Shown: one piece after another, positions 1 through 5,930 of the stretch
Layout of the letters: each line of letters begins with the position of its first letter
Numbering within the stretch: position 1 is the first letter of the stretch
Source of the DNA: Chloroflexota bacterium
GTDB lineage: Bacteria > Chloroflexota > Anaerolineae > Anaerolineales > Villigracilaceae
Assembly (NCBI GenBank): GCA_016875755.1
Contig: VGOX01000055.1
Span: 1-9,817, forward strand
Direction: 5' to 3'
DNA length: 9,817 nucleotides
Program-made: the position numbers and the translations under genes
The notes under the pieces: generated by a model
What the model was told of the DNA's origin: nothing
Databases searched by the model: none
What the model saw: only the letters and a program-made list of their open reading frames with translations

Positions 1-154
1 ACCAAAGCGTTTTTGGTTATCTCTGCGTCGCTTGGCGCTCTTACTCAGCCGTGCGATTGAACATTTGTGGGGCTCGACTGAAGTCATTCAACATCAACCT
101 TGTTTTACGCTTTCGTGAAGTACTGATTTTAGTTGCTGGGGCATATCGTCTACC
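1..154. other. Left edge, no firmly supported gene
   Basis: I see no gene here that I can support. One plus-strand frame is open from the window edge (base 2) to a TGA at 116-118. It would give the last 38 residues of a protein entering from the left, with a basic, leucine-rich stretch (LRRLALLLSRAIEHLW). A second plus frame is also open to a stop near 156, so an open frame is weak evidence here. If the first reading is right, that gene converges on the minus-strand gene that ends at 155. A short hairpin, ACCAAA (1-6) pairing with TTTGGT (12-17), lies at the very edge and could belong to a larger structure outside the window. Confidence 0.3.
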
Positions 155-162
155 TTAGACGA
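146..162. terminator. Small hairpin over the stop codon of the MTase-GT2 gene
   Basis: TCGTCTA (146-152) and TAGACGA (156-162) form a perfect 7-bp stem with a 3-base loop. The stem contains the minus-strand stop codon at 155-157. Read rightward it is followed by a T-rich stretch (ATTTGATTCTTTT), so it could be a weak terminator for a gene entering from the left. Read leftward there is no T-run, so it is not a convincing terminator for the minus-strand gene. The stem is short and only moderately GC-rich. Confidence 0.25.
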
Positions 163-1588
163 ATTTGATTCTTTTCGCGGCAAAAGCGACCATACGGAAT
201 AACAGAAGTCCGTGTTTCCAGCGTGATATATTGGTGGTTCCGTACGTGCGTTCACGGTAACGGATGGGAAGATCGACGATCTTGCGGTTGAGTTTTGCTG
301 CGCCAAAGATCAAGTCGAAATCTCCAAAGGGGTCGAAATCACCAAAGTAGGAGCGGTTGGCTGCGACCTTTTCATAGTCTTCGCGCCACATGACCTTGGT
401 TCCGCAGAGGGTGTCTTTGATGGATTGGCCCAACATCCAGGAGAATGTCAGGCTGAATAATTTGTTGCCGATGAAGTTGAGCGTTCGCATCGCTTCCTTT
501 TCCATCGGGTAGACGAGACGTACACCGTTGATGAATTCGCCTTTGCCGGTTGCGATCGCTTCGTAAAACCGCGGCAGGTCTTCCGGCGGGACGGTAAGGT
601 CGGCATCGAGGATCATGAGGATGTCGCCGGAAGCTTTCTCGAAGCCGAGGCGCACTGCGTCCGCTTTGCCAATGCCGGGCTGTCGAAAGAGCAGGCTCGA
701 GATTTGAGGGTGAAGCGGAATTTCCTTCTCAATGGTTTCGTAGGTTTTGTCGCGGGAGTGTCCTTCTACGAAGATGAGTTCGGTTTTTGATCCCATTTGC
801 GGCACGCGTTCGAAGATAGTCTTGATGTTGCCTTCTTCATTGCGGGCGGCGACGATGACTGAAACGCTGGGTTGTTTTGCGGGTTGTGGGGCAGGGCGTG
901 CAATGACGAAATTTGAGAGTGCGAAGCTGTTGAAGGGCCAGAGTTTGACGAGGTAACGGTTTGCGAATGCGCCAAGCGGCAGGGGCCAGAGAATTTCACG
1001 CGAGGTGCGGATGCTTTCGAAACCTGCAAGCAGCAGGAGGTTATCCACATCTTCGGGGGTGAGCCAGTTTTGGCTGAGCATGGGGGTGGCAAGGTTGAGG
1101 CTTTGCGCGATCTTGAGCGGCAGTTGCCATAGGTGGCTGTAAAAATTCAGAATGAGACGGGTATGTGGTGTGCAGAATTTCTTCGCCTGTTCCAGTGCGC
1201 GTTGAACGTCCCATAGATCGTTGACAGTGTCGGAGAGAATGATGACATCGAATGTGCCTTCAAGGCTCGAAAGGTCGTGTGCATCGAGCTGTTGATATTC
1301 GATCTCAGGGTGACGTTGTTTGGCGCGTGCGATCATCTCGGCCGAGAAATCCACGCCAACGCCGTGGGATGGTTGAAGGCTAGCAATGAGGCCGCCCATG
1401 CCACAGCCGATCTCCAACACACGCTGGTTGGGGTTGACAAGGAATTTGTAAGTTTCAGCCAGACGGCGGTGATACCAGCGTCCCATGCCGCGCCAATGGT
1501 CACGCTTATTTGCGATGGAATCCCATTGGGCGATGTGGTTTTGCTGATAGACCTTGCCTGCTTCATCAAAAGGTATGTTTATATTCAT
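155..1588 (-). CDS. Bifunctional SAM-dependent methyltransferase / family 2 glycosyltransferase
   Basis: This 477-residue protein joins two enzymes. Residues about 40-230 are a class I methyltransferase: the SAM-binding motif VLEIGCGMGG is at 57-66, followed by the acidic strand-2 end GVD (78-80) and LDAHD (101-105). Residues about 240-460 are a GT-A family 2 glycosyltransferase: VSVIVAARNEEGNI at 242-255, the metal/nucleotide-sugar DAD at 328-330, and KDTLCGTK at 391-398. The segment YRERTYGTTNISRWKHG at 444-460 resembles dolichyl/polyprenyl-phosphate mannose synthases (DPM1/ArnC type). There is no long C-terminal membrane anchor, only a short hydrophobic basic tail. I infer that it transfers a sugar to a polyprenyl phosphate or nascent glycan at the cytoplasmic membrane face, and that the first domain methylates a sugar or lipid-linked intermediate. 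The acceptors are unknown. It is transcribed divergently from the rest of the locus. No clear Shine-Dalgarno precedes the ATG. The domain assignments are firm; the substrates are not. Confidence 0.9.
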   Translation of the reverse strand: MNINIPFDEAGKVYQQNHIAQWDSIANKRDHWRGMGRWYHRRLAETYKFLVNPNQRVLEIGCGMGGLIASLQPSHGVGVDFSAEMIARAKQRHPEIEYQQLDAHDLSSLEGTFDVIILSDTVNDLWDVQRALEQAKKFCTPHTRLILNFYSHLWQLPLKIAQSLNLATPMLSQNWLTPEDVDNLLLLAGFESIRTSREILWPLPLGAFANRYLVKLWPFNSFALSNFVIARPAPQPAKQPSVSVIVAARNEEGNIKTIFERVPQMGSKTELIFVEGHSRDKTYETIEKEIPLHPQISSLLFRQPGIGKADAVRLGFEKASGDILMILDADLTVPPEDLPRFYEAIATGKGEFINGVRLVYPMEKEAMRTLNFIGNKLFSLTFSWMLGQSIKDTLCGTKVMWREDYEKVAANRSYFGDFDPFGDFDLIFGAAKLNRKIVDLPIRYRERTYGTTNISRWKHGLLLFRMVAFAAKRIKFV

Positions 1589-1597
1589 AGCGGGGTG

Positions 1598-1603
1598 ATT
1601 TTA
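1598..1603 (-). promoter_or_regulatory. Possible -10 box for the MTase-GT2 gene
   Basis: On the minus strand TAAAAT (5 of 6 matches to TATAAT) lies 9 bases before the start codon. A weak TTATCT sits 17 bases upstream as a possible -35. If this is used, the leader is only a few bases long, which would fit the missing Shine-Dalgarno. The -35 match is poor, so this is tentative. Confidence 0.25.
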
Positions 1604-1667
1604 CCTGAAATGTTAAGAAAAGATAATTCTGCGTGGGTTTTTGGGAAAGTTCTTGTTTGAGTGAAGT

Positions 1668-1673
1668 TATAAT
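1668..1673 (+). promoter_or_regulatory. Likely -10 box (TATAAT) for the broken membrane glycosyltransferase
   Basis: A perfect TATAAT lies 38 bases before the ATG at 1712 in the divergent gap 1589-1711. No good -35 sits at the usual distance, and no TG extension is present. The bases from 1665 match the regulator promoter region: AGTTATAATT, four variable bases, TGCTGA, then a T-run. This similarity supports a real, possibly co-regulated, promoter. Confidence 0.4.
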
Positions 1674-1711
1674 TATTCTGCTGATTTTTTTTGTAGATTT
1701 TGAGGCTGCGT

Positions 1712-2413
1712 ATGCTTAAAAAACAAGTTTGGGTCGAAGCTCCCTTGTCTCTGCAGGTTTTGTTGAAGTTTTTGTGGGGCGGACTTCTGGTTGCTGGGAT
1801 ATTGTTGAATCCGCTGTTCTCCTACCCAGGACGCGATACGGGGATTTTTATGTATGTCGGATCCCTGATCTTGAAGGGCAAAATCCCTTATTTGGATGTC
1901 TGGGAGAATAAGGGCCCGCTGGTGTTTTATATCAATGCGCTGGGGCTATCGTTGGGGGATGGTTCGCGGTGGGGCATCTGGCTGATGGAATTTCTTTTTC
2001 TGTGTGGAGCCGTATGGCTTTGTTATTCCTTGATGCGTTCTATCATGGGAGACATCCCTGCTTTGATTGGGGTATTCGTCATGGTTGCTGCGGCTGGAAA
2101 TGTTTTGCAAGGCGGGAATTACTCAGAGGAGTATTCGGTTCTGTTTAGCTGCCTGGCGTTATGGGCGTTTTTTAAGGGGATGAATGAGCCTCGATCTAAG
2201 CTTTTTGATGTGTTAATCGGTCTGTCGTTGGGCTTTAATATTCTTTTGCGCCCCAATAATATAAGTATGCAGGCTGCGGCGGCAGGTGCTTTTTTCTTGC
2301 TGACGTTTTTCTCGTGGGAATGGAAGCTATTGGTCAGGCGGGCTGTTTTGATCGTGTTGGGAGCGGCGGTGGTAGTGTTTACAGGAAATGATCAATGTGG
2401 TGCTTGTTTTTAA
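1712..2413 (+). CDS. 5' fragment of the broken membrane glycosyltransferase
   Basis: This 233-residue open frame is the N-terminal half of the disrupted gene. The first membrane span is at about residues 20-36, then the family loop GRDTGIF (40-46) and PYLDVWENKGPL (59-70). About six more hydrophobic segments follow, the last being AVLIVLGAAVVVF (211-223). The final ten residues (TGNDQCGACF) look like out-of-frame read-through and do not continue the membrane pattern. The conserved aspartate-containing first loop is present, but the rest of the membrane core and the soluble domain are missing. The fragment alone is therefore unlikely to be active. Confidence 0.55.
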   Translation: MLKKQVWVEAPLSLQVLLKFLWGGLLVAGILLNPLFSYPGRDTGIFMYVGSLILKGKIPYLDVWENKGPLVFYINALGLSLGDGSRWGIWLMEFLFLCGAVWLCYSLMRSIMGDIPALIGVFVMVAAAGNVLQGGNYSEEYSVLFSCLALWAFFKGMNEPRSKLFDVLIGLSLGFNILLRPNNISMQAAAAGAFFLLTFFSWEWKLLVRRAVLIVLGAAVVVFTGNDQCGACF

Positions 2414-2511
2414 TTTTCAATACAGTTCCGATACCAGTGTTGGACAGATCTTACAGGGCGTATTGGGTGCATTTAATTCCATTGGGGTTGGTTATTCCGC
2501 TATTGCCTTGA

Positions 2512-3234
2512 TTGGATATCTCAAAAAAGGAATTTCCCCCTTTGCTTGTGATCCTTTTGCTGGGGCTGCCAATTGAGTTGCTTCTCAGTATGCTTTCGGG
2601 CAGGAATTACCTGCATTACTTCATTGGGTGGTCTACCTATTTGGGTGTGTTGGGTGCTTTCGCGGTCTTTTATCTCTTGGGTAGATTTATGCCCCGCTTC
2701 GAAAATTACACCACGCTACTCCTTCTTTCTGCGATATTACTTGCCCTTATTTTCAAACTTGATGTTTGGAAGGGATACGGAACTGCTCTTCAAAATATAA
2801 GTTCAGGGCAGGTTGAATATGTGGACCCGGTCGCAATATATATTCGGGAGAATACGAGCGAGCAAGATAAGGTGTTGGTCTGGGGTTTCAGGCCTGTGAT
2901 CAATTTTGTATCTGGCAGGGAGGCGCCCGTTTCCTTTTTACCCTACCCGCTCGTACATGTGGATACTCCATTGACAAATGCCTGGGCTGAGCAATTCCAC
3001 TCCCAGCTTGTGTCTGAGCCGCCGCAATTGATCGTCAATTACATCGAGCCTGCCGACCGCAAGCGCATCCCCGATTTGGATGAAGACGTCCGCAGGGAGC
3101 AGAAAATAAAGCGGAAAAGCGTTGTGCTCGCCTCTAATTTGGATGAGACCCTGCTGTTCATTGAAGAGAATTATGTAAAAAAAGATACTGTTAATGGAGC
3201 GGATATTTACCAGTTGAGGCCGGATATCCCCTAA
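2512..3234 (+). CDS. 3' fragment of the broken membrane glycosyltransferase
   Basis: This open frame encodes the C-terminal part. Three hydrophobic segments (LLVILLLGLPIELLLSML, then STYLGVLGAFAVFYLLG, then TTLLLLSAILLALIF) are followed by a soluble domain of about 140 residues. The soluble domain contains IYIRENTSEQDKVLVWG and a SGREAPVSFLPYPL-like stretch, both common in this membrane glycosyltransferase group. The only upstream start is a TTG at 2512, in the middle of what should be continuous coding sequence. An ATG at 2590 is the next possibility. Neither has a convincing ribosome-binding site, so this is most likely the untranslated remainder of the gene beginning at 1712. Confidence 0.5.
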   Translation: MDISKKEFPPLLVILLLGLPIELLLSMLSGRNYLHYFIGWSTYLGVLGAFAVFYLLGRFMPRFENYTTLLLLSAILLALIFKLDVWKGYGTALQNISSGQVEYVDPVAIYIRENTSEQDKVLVWGFRPVINFVSGREAPVSFLPYPLVHVDTPLTNAWAEQFHSQLVSEPPQLIVNYIEPADRKRIPDLDEDVRREQKIKRKSVVLASNLDETLLFIEENYVKKDTVNGADIYQLRPDIP

Positions 3235-3271
3235 AGTAGATGAAGTGGGGGCGTTCCCGTGAATTTGTTGA

Positions 3272-3299
3272 TTGACATTCCGTTATTCCTAGTTATAAT
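3272..3299 (+). promoter_or_regulatory. Near-consensus sigma-70 type promoter of the regulator-led cluster
   Basis: TTGACA (3272-3277) and TATAAT (3294-3299) are both perfect hexamers with a 16-base spacer. Transcription would start near 3306, which leaves only about 13 bases before the ATG at 3320 and no Shine-Dalgarno. It is the best promoter in the window and lies in the 85-base gap after the broken glycosyltransferase. It is likely the main promoter for the genes from 3320 onward. Confidence 0.75.
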
Positions 3300-3313
3300 T
3301 CAGTTGCTGAATT
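3297..3313. promoter_or_regulatory. Operator-like dyad over the -10 and transcription start
   Basis: AATTCAG (3297-3303) and CTGAATT (3307-3313) are perfect 7-base inverted arms around TTG. The 17-base dyad overlaps the end of the -10 box and the predicted start of transcription. MarR-family regulators typically bind palindromes of this size over their own promoters, and the next gene encodes such a regulator. I infer autorepression. A degraded copy (right half CTGATTT) lies at 1671-1687. Confidence 0.5.
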
Positions 3314-3319
3314 TTGAAC

Positions 3320-3790
3320 ATGGAATCCACAAACGAAGAACTCCGCGAACTCACCCTTCTCGAGCAGATCGAGAACGACCCCGATGTTAATCAGTCCACT
3401 CTTGCAACACAGCTGGGCGTGGCGGTTGGCACGGTGAATTGGCATTTAAAACGACTGATCGCAAAAGGCGCGGTCAAGGTCTCACGCGCCGAGCGCAAGA
3501 AATTACGTTACATTATCACACCCGAAGGGCTTGCCCTGCGCGCCCGTCTCGCGGTGAATTATCTCGAGCAATCCTTTTCCGTTTATCGCCGCACACGCCA
3601 GCGTGTGAAGGACCATCTCGCAAAGATCCAAAACGCAGGTTTTGACCGAGTCCGTATCGTCGGCTCGGGTGATGTGGCGGATATTTGCAAATTGACCTGC
3701 ATCGAGCAGGGGGTTGCGGTCGTGAACGATAAATCTGCGCCCGCACTCATTTTGGATGGATACAAGATCAGACTGGAAGGCTTGGAATGA
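3320..3790 (+). CDS. MarR-like (EPS-associated) winged-helix regulator with C-terminal Rossmann-like tail
   Basis: The first 75 residues or so of this 156-residue protein form a winged helix-turn-helix domain. A helix-turn-helix with the recognition segment VAVGTVNWHLKRLIAKG (34-50) is followed by a basic wing (VSRAERKKLRYIITPEG, about 54-70). Residues 72-104 look like a long helix, probably for dimerisation. This part resembles the MarR-type regulators found in exopolysaccharide gene clusters, which are usually only about 100 residues. The extra tail, RVRIVGSGDVADICKL (110-125) then GVAVVNDK (131-138), looks like a short nucleotide- or sugar-nucleotide-binding Rossmann-like fold. I infer that it senses a metabolite. 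ATG 3320 is preferred over the in-frame TTG at 3314. The stop overlaps the next start (ATGA, 3787-3790), so the two genes are translationally coupled. It probably controls this cluster and itself. Confidence 0.85.
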   Translation: MESTNEELRELTLLEQIENDPDVNQSTLATQLGVAVGTVNWHLKRLIAKGAVKVSRAERKKLRYIITPEGLALRARLAVNYLEQSFSVYRRTRQRVKDHLAKIQNAGFDRVRIVGSGDVADICKLTCIEQGVAVVNDKSAPALILDGYKIRLEGLE

Positions 3791-4797
3791 CAGACCGTCA
3801 TGTACTCATCACAGGTGGGGCAGGATACATCGGTTCGATCTTAACCTCGGAACTGCTTCGGCAAAATTACAAGGTCACCATCCTGGACAGTTTACTGTTT
3901 GGCGGCGAAAGCATTGTGCCTTTCCTGAATCATCCAAACTTCCACTTCATCAAAGCGGATGTGACCGAACCCCGCGTCGTGCGCGACGCAATTAAGCGCG
4001 ACTGGCAGAAGCCAGATGCCATTGTCCATCTCGCAGCGATCGTTGGCTTCCCAGCCTGTCAGGCGGTGGGTAAGCAGGTGGCGTGGAAGTACAATGTCGA
4101 AGCGACGAAAATGGTCTTCGAGCAGGCAGCAGATTTGGGCGTGGAACGATTCGTGTTCGCATCCACCTACAGCAACTACGGCTTATCTGAAGACGGCAAG
4201 CCCGTCACCGAAGAGACTCCCTTAAATCCACAATCGTTATATGCCGAGACAAAGATCGCCAGCGAAGAATTTTTGCTCGCGCAAAAAGATGCGGCGTGCG
4301 CTCCGTTATTGTTTCGTTTTGCAACCTTGTATGGAGTCTCCCCCCGCACCCGCTTTGACCTGATCGTCAATCAATTTGTGCTGGAAGCCTTCACCAAACG
4401 TTCGCTCATCATCTACCAGCGCGGATATTCACGCTCTTTCGTCCACATCCGTGATGTGGTGCGCGGCGTAATCATGGGGCTGGAAGCAAAAGAGGAAACG
4501 ATTCGCGGCCAGGTTTTCAATTTGGGAACCGAGAACGGGAATTACTCGAAGGACGATATTGTGGGGCTGGTGCTCAAACGCATGCCCGAGATCACAGTCG
4601 AATACAAAGACCTAACCTTCGGCGGCGACATGCGCGACATCACCGTGTCGTTTGAGAAGATTCAACGCGTGCTTGGTTTCAACACCACGATGGACGTGGA
4701 TGACGGCGTGCGTGAAGTGTTGTTCGCATTGAAATCGGGATTAATTCGCAATCCCACAGATGACCGCTACCGAAACGCACAATTCATTGTGCAATAA
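3787..4797 (+). CDS. NAD(P)-dependent nucleotide-sugar epimerase/dehydratase (extended SDR)
   Basis: This 336-residue protein is a full-length extended short-chain dehydrogenase of the sugar-nucleotide type. The NAD-binding TGGAGYIG is at 9-16, aspartate 34 ends strand 2 (which suggests NAD(H)), HLAAIVG is at 81-87, and the catalytic serine/threonine lies in ASTYSNYG (125-132). The catalytic YxxxK is Y152/K156. Late in the protein FNLGTENGNYS (244-254) and RDITVSFEKIQRVLGF (283-298) are typical for the family. It acts in the cytoplasm on an NDP-sugar; whether it is an epimerase, dehydratase or reductase cannot be read from the sequence. GGAAGG (3775-3780) six bases before the ATG is a good ribosome-binding site, and the start overlaps the regulator's stop by four bases. 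The genes that follow make it part of precursor supply for the exported glycan. Confidence 0.88.
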   Translation: MTDRHVLITGGAGYIGSILTSELLRQNYKVTILDSLLFGGESIVPFLNHPNFHFIKADVTEPRVVRDAIKRDWQKPDAIVHLAAIVGFPACQAVGKQVAWKYNVEATKMVFEQAADLGVERFVFASTYSNYGLSEDGKPVTEETPLNPQSLYAETKIASEEFLLAQKDAACAPLLFRFATLYGVSPRTRFDLIVNQFVLEAFTKRSLIIYQRGYSRSFVHIRDVVRGVIMGLEAKEETIRGQVFNLGTENGNYSKDDIVGLVLKRMPEITVEYKDLTFGGDMRDITVSFEKIQRVLGFNTTMDVDDGVREVLFALKSGLIRNPTDDRYRNAQFIVQ

Positions 4798-4801
4798 ATA
4801 G

Positions 4802-4892
4802 TATGTCGTTGCGAGGAGCGGAGCGACGAAGCAATCTCTTGTTGATGAGGAGATTGCTTCATCGGGAAGAGCACCCTCCTCGCAACGACATA
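4802..4892. repeat. Nested palindromic repeat element (REP/MITE-like)
   Basis: The outer arms TATGTCGTTGCGAGGAG (4802-4818) and its exact reverse complement (4876-4892) are perfect over 17 bases. Inside them, 4824-4838 and 4850-4864 pair with one mismatch (core GAAGCAATCTC / GAGATTGCTTC). The RNA would fold into a long two-part hairpin. No T-run follows, so it is not a standard terminator. From memory, variants of the TTGCGAGGAGCG...GACGAAGCAATCT sequence are dispersed between genes in many bacterial genomes, which fits a small non-autonomous mobile element. It occupies nearly the whole 108-base gap but leaves the ribosome-binding site of the next gene (AGGAG, 4896-4900) free. It might stabilise or attenuate the transcript. 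Confidence 0.8.
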
Positions 4893-4905
4893 ACCAGGAG
4901 ATTAC

Positions 4906-5877
4906 ATGACCGAAAGTTTTTGGAAGGATAAACGAGTAATTGTCACAGGCGGCGGAGGCTTCCTCGGCTCATTCGTGGTGGAGAAGTTGAAAGAACGCGG
5001 TGCGACGGATTTTTTTATCCCGCGCAAGAAAGACTACGACCTGACCCAGCGCGAAGCCATCGAGCGCTTCTATGCTGATGCGCTCAATGGTGTGGACCCG
5101 AAGAACGTGGTCATCATTCACCTTGCCGCCAATGTAGGCGGCATCGGCGCGAACCGCGACCATCCCGCCGAATTTTTCTACGACAATATGATCATGGGTG
5201 TGGAACTCATGCATCAGGCGTACAAACACGGCGTCGGGAAATTCGTCGCCACAGGAACGGTGTGTGCCTATCCCAAGTTCACGCCTGTGCCGTTCAAGGA
5301 AGATGCGATTTGGGATGGCTATCCCGAAGAGACGAATGCTCCCTACGGGCTTGCCAAGAAAATGATGCTCGTGCAGGCGCAGACCTATCGTCAGCAATAT
5401 GGTTTCAACGCCATTTATTTGTTACCTGTGAATCTCTATGGTCCGCGCGATAATTTCAATTTGCAGACCTCCCATGTCATCCCTGCTCTTGTCCGCAAGG
5501 CGATTGAAGCAGGCGAACGCGGCGACAAGGAAATGCCCGCCTGGGGAGACGGCTCTCCCACCCGCGAATTCCTCTACGTCGAAGATGCTGCCGACGGCAT
5601 TCTCACCGCCGCTGAAAAATATAACGGCGACCTGCCCGTCAATCTTGGTTCAGGTTATGAGATTTCCATCAAAGACCTCACAGAAATGGTCGTCAAGTTG
5701 ACAGGTTTCAACGGCGAGATCGTCTGGCAGACGGACAAGCCCAACGGGCAGCCCCGCCGCGGACTGGACGTCTCCCGAGCGAAGGAACTGTTTGGGTGGA
5801 GCGCTCAAGTCTCTTTCGAAGAAGGCATGAAGCGCACCATCGAGTGGTTCAAAGCCAATCGAGACAAAATAAAATAA
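4906..5877 (+). CDS. fcl: GDP-L-fucose synthase (GDP-4-keto-6-deoxymannose epimerase/reductase)
   Basis: The protein has 323 residues, the usual length for the family. It catalyses the 3,5-epimerisation and NADPH-dependent reduction of GDP-4-keto-6-deoxy-D-mannose to GDP-L-fucose in the cytoplasm. Visible features are TGGGGFLG (14-21) for the cofactor, HLAANVGGIGAN (72-83), the catalytic region GTVCAYPK (117-124), Y147 and K151 in APYGLAKK, LPVNLYGPRDNF (173-184), and the catalytic histidine in SHVIPAL (H190). Against the E. coli enzyme's GSSCIYPK, the first serine is threonine here (T118), while the catalytic cysteine (C120), tyrosine, lysine and histidine are kept. The start has an excellent ribosome-binding site, AGGAG five bases upstream. 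The partner GDP-mannose 4,6-dehydratase gene is not in this window. A related GDP-sugar reductase with a different product remains possible. Confidence 0.88.
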   Translation: MTESFWKDKRVIVTGGGGFLGSFVVEKLKERGATDFFIPRKKDYDLTQREAIERFYADALNGVDPKNVVIIHLAANVGGIGANRDHPAEFFYDNMIMGVELMHQAYKHGVGKFVATGTVCAYPKFTPVPFKEDAIWDGYPEETNAPYGLAKKMMLVQAQTYRQQYGFNAIYLLPVNLYGPRDNFNLQTSHVIPALVRKAIEAGERGDKEMPAWGDGSPTREFLYVEDAADGILTAAEKYNGDLPVNLGSGYEISIKDLTEMVVKLTGFNGEIVWQTDKPNGQPRRGLDVSRAKELFGWSAQVSFEEGMKRTIEWFKANRDKIK

Positions 5878-5884
5878 GTTGCAG

Positions 5885-5921
5885 GTCAAACGTCGAATGT
5901 CACTGATGTTTGACGTTTGAC
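5885..5921. repeat. Heptad-built dyad upstream of the exporter permease
   Basis: The gap between the fucose synthase and the permease holds 7-base units in tandem: GTCAAAC (5885), GTCGAAT (5892) and a decayed GTCACTG (5899). Units in reverse orientation follow: GTTTGAC at 5908 and again at 5915. The outer 13 bases on each side pair with one mismatch (5885-5897 with 5909-5921), giving a stable hairpin with an 11-base loop. It ends nine bases before the permease ATG at 5931. No T-run follows, so it is unlikely to be a terminator. Confidence 0.7.
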
Positions 5922-5930
5922 AGAGATGCC

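Larger units (their letters stand above)
1712..3234 (+). pseudogene. Broken multi-span membrane glycosyltransferase (PMT/RgtA-D type)
   Basis: Read across three frames, this region gives one protein of roughly 500 residues: an N-terminal membrane part, further spans and a soluble C-terminal domain. The family uses polyprenyl-phosphate sugars on the outer membrane face. The loop GRDTGIFMYVG, followed by PYLDVWENKGPL, is typical. The first frame change lies at about 2376-2413: the 5' frame runs out as VVVFTGND, while the next frame resumes as LQEMINVVLVFNFQYS. The hydrophobic stretch before the junction looks too short, so about 10-15 residues may also be lost (inference). The second change is at the A-run 2523-2528. 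Removing one A joins IGYLKK to EFPPLLVILLLG cleanly. The reconstruction is strong, but whether the lesions are biological or sequencing/assembly errors cannot be decided here. The start at 1712 is chosen because GAGG (1702-1705) precedes it by six bases. Confidence 0.8.

Noticed and set aside
2523..2529. AAAAAAG slippery heptamer as a programmed -1 frameshift site
   Set aside because: Joining the two frames here needs a +1 (or -2) change, not -1, and a second independent frame change lies 110-150 bases upstream. An indel in the A-run is simpler.
4802..4892. Intrinsic transcription terminator
   Set aside because: The hairpin is long and strong, but no T-run follows on either strand, and the genes on both sides appear to belong to one cluster.
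5910..5930. TTG at 5910 as the permease start
   Set aside because: It lies inside the hairpin's right arm. The extra residues do not look like the family N-terminus, and ATG 5931 is in the same frame with a weak AGAG before it.
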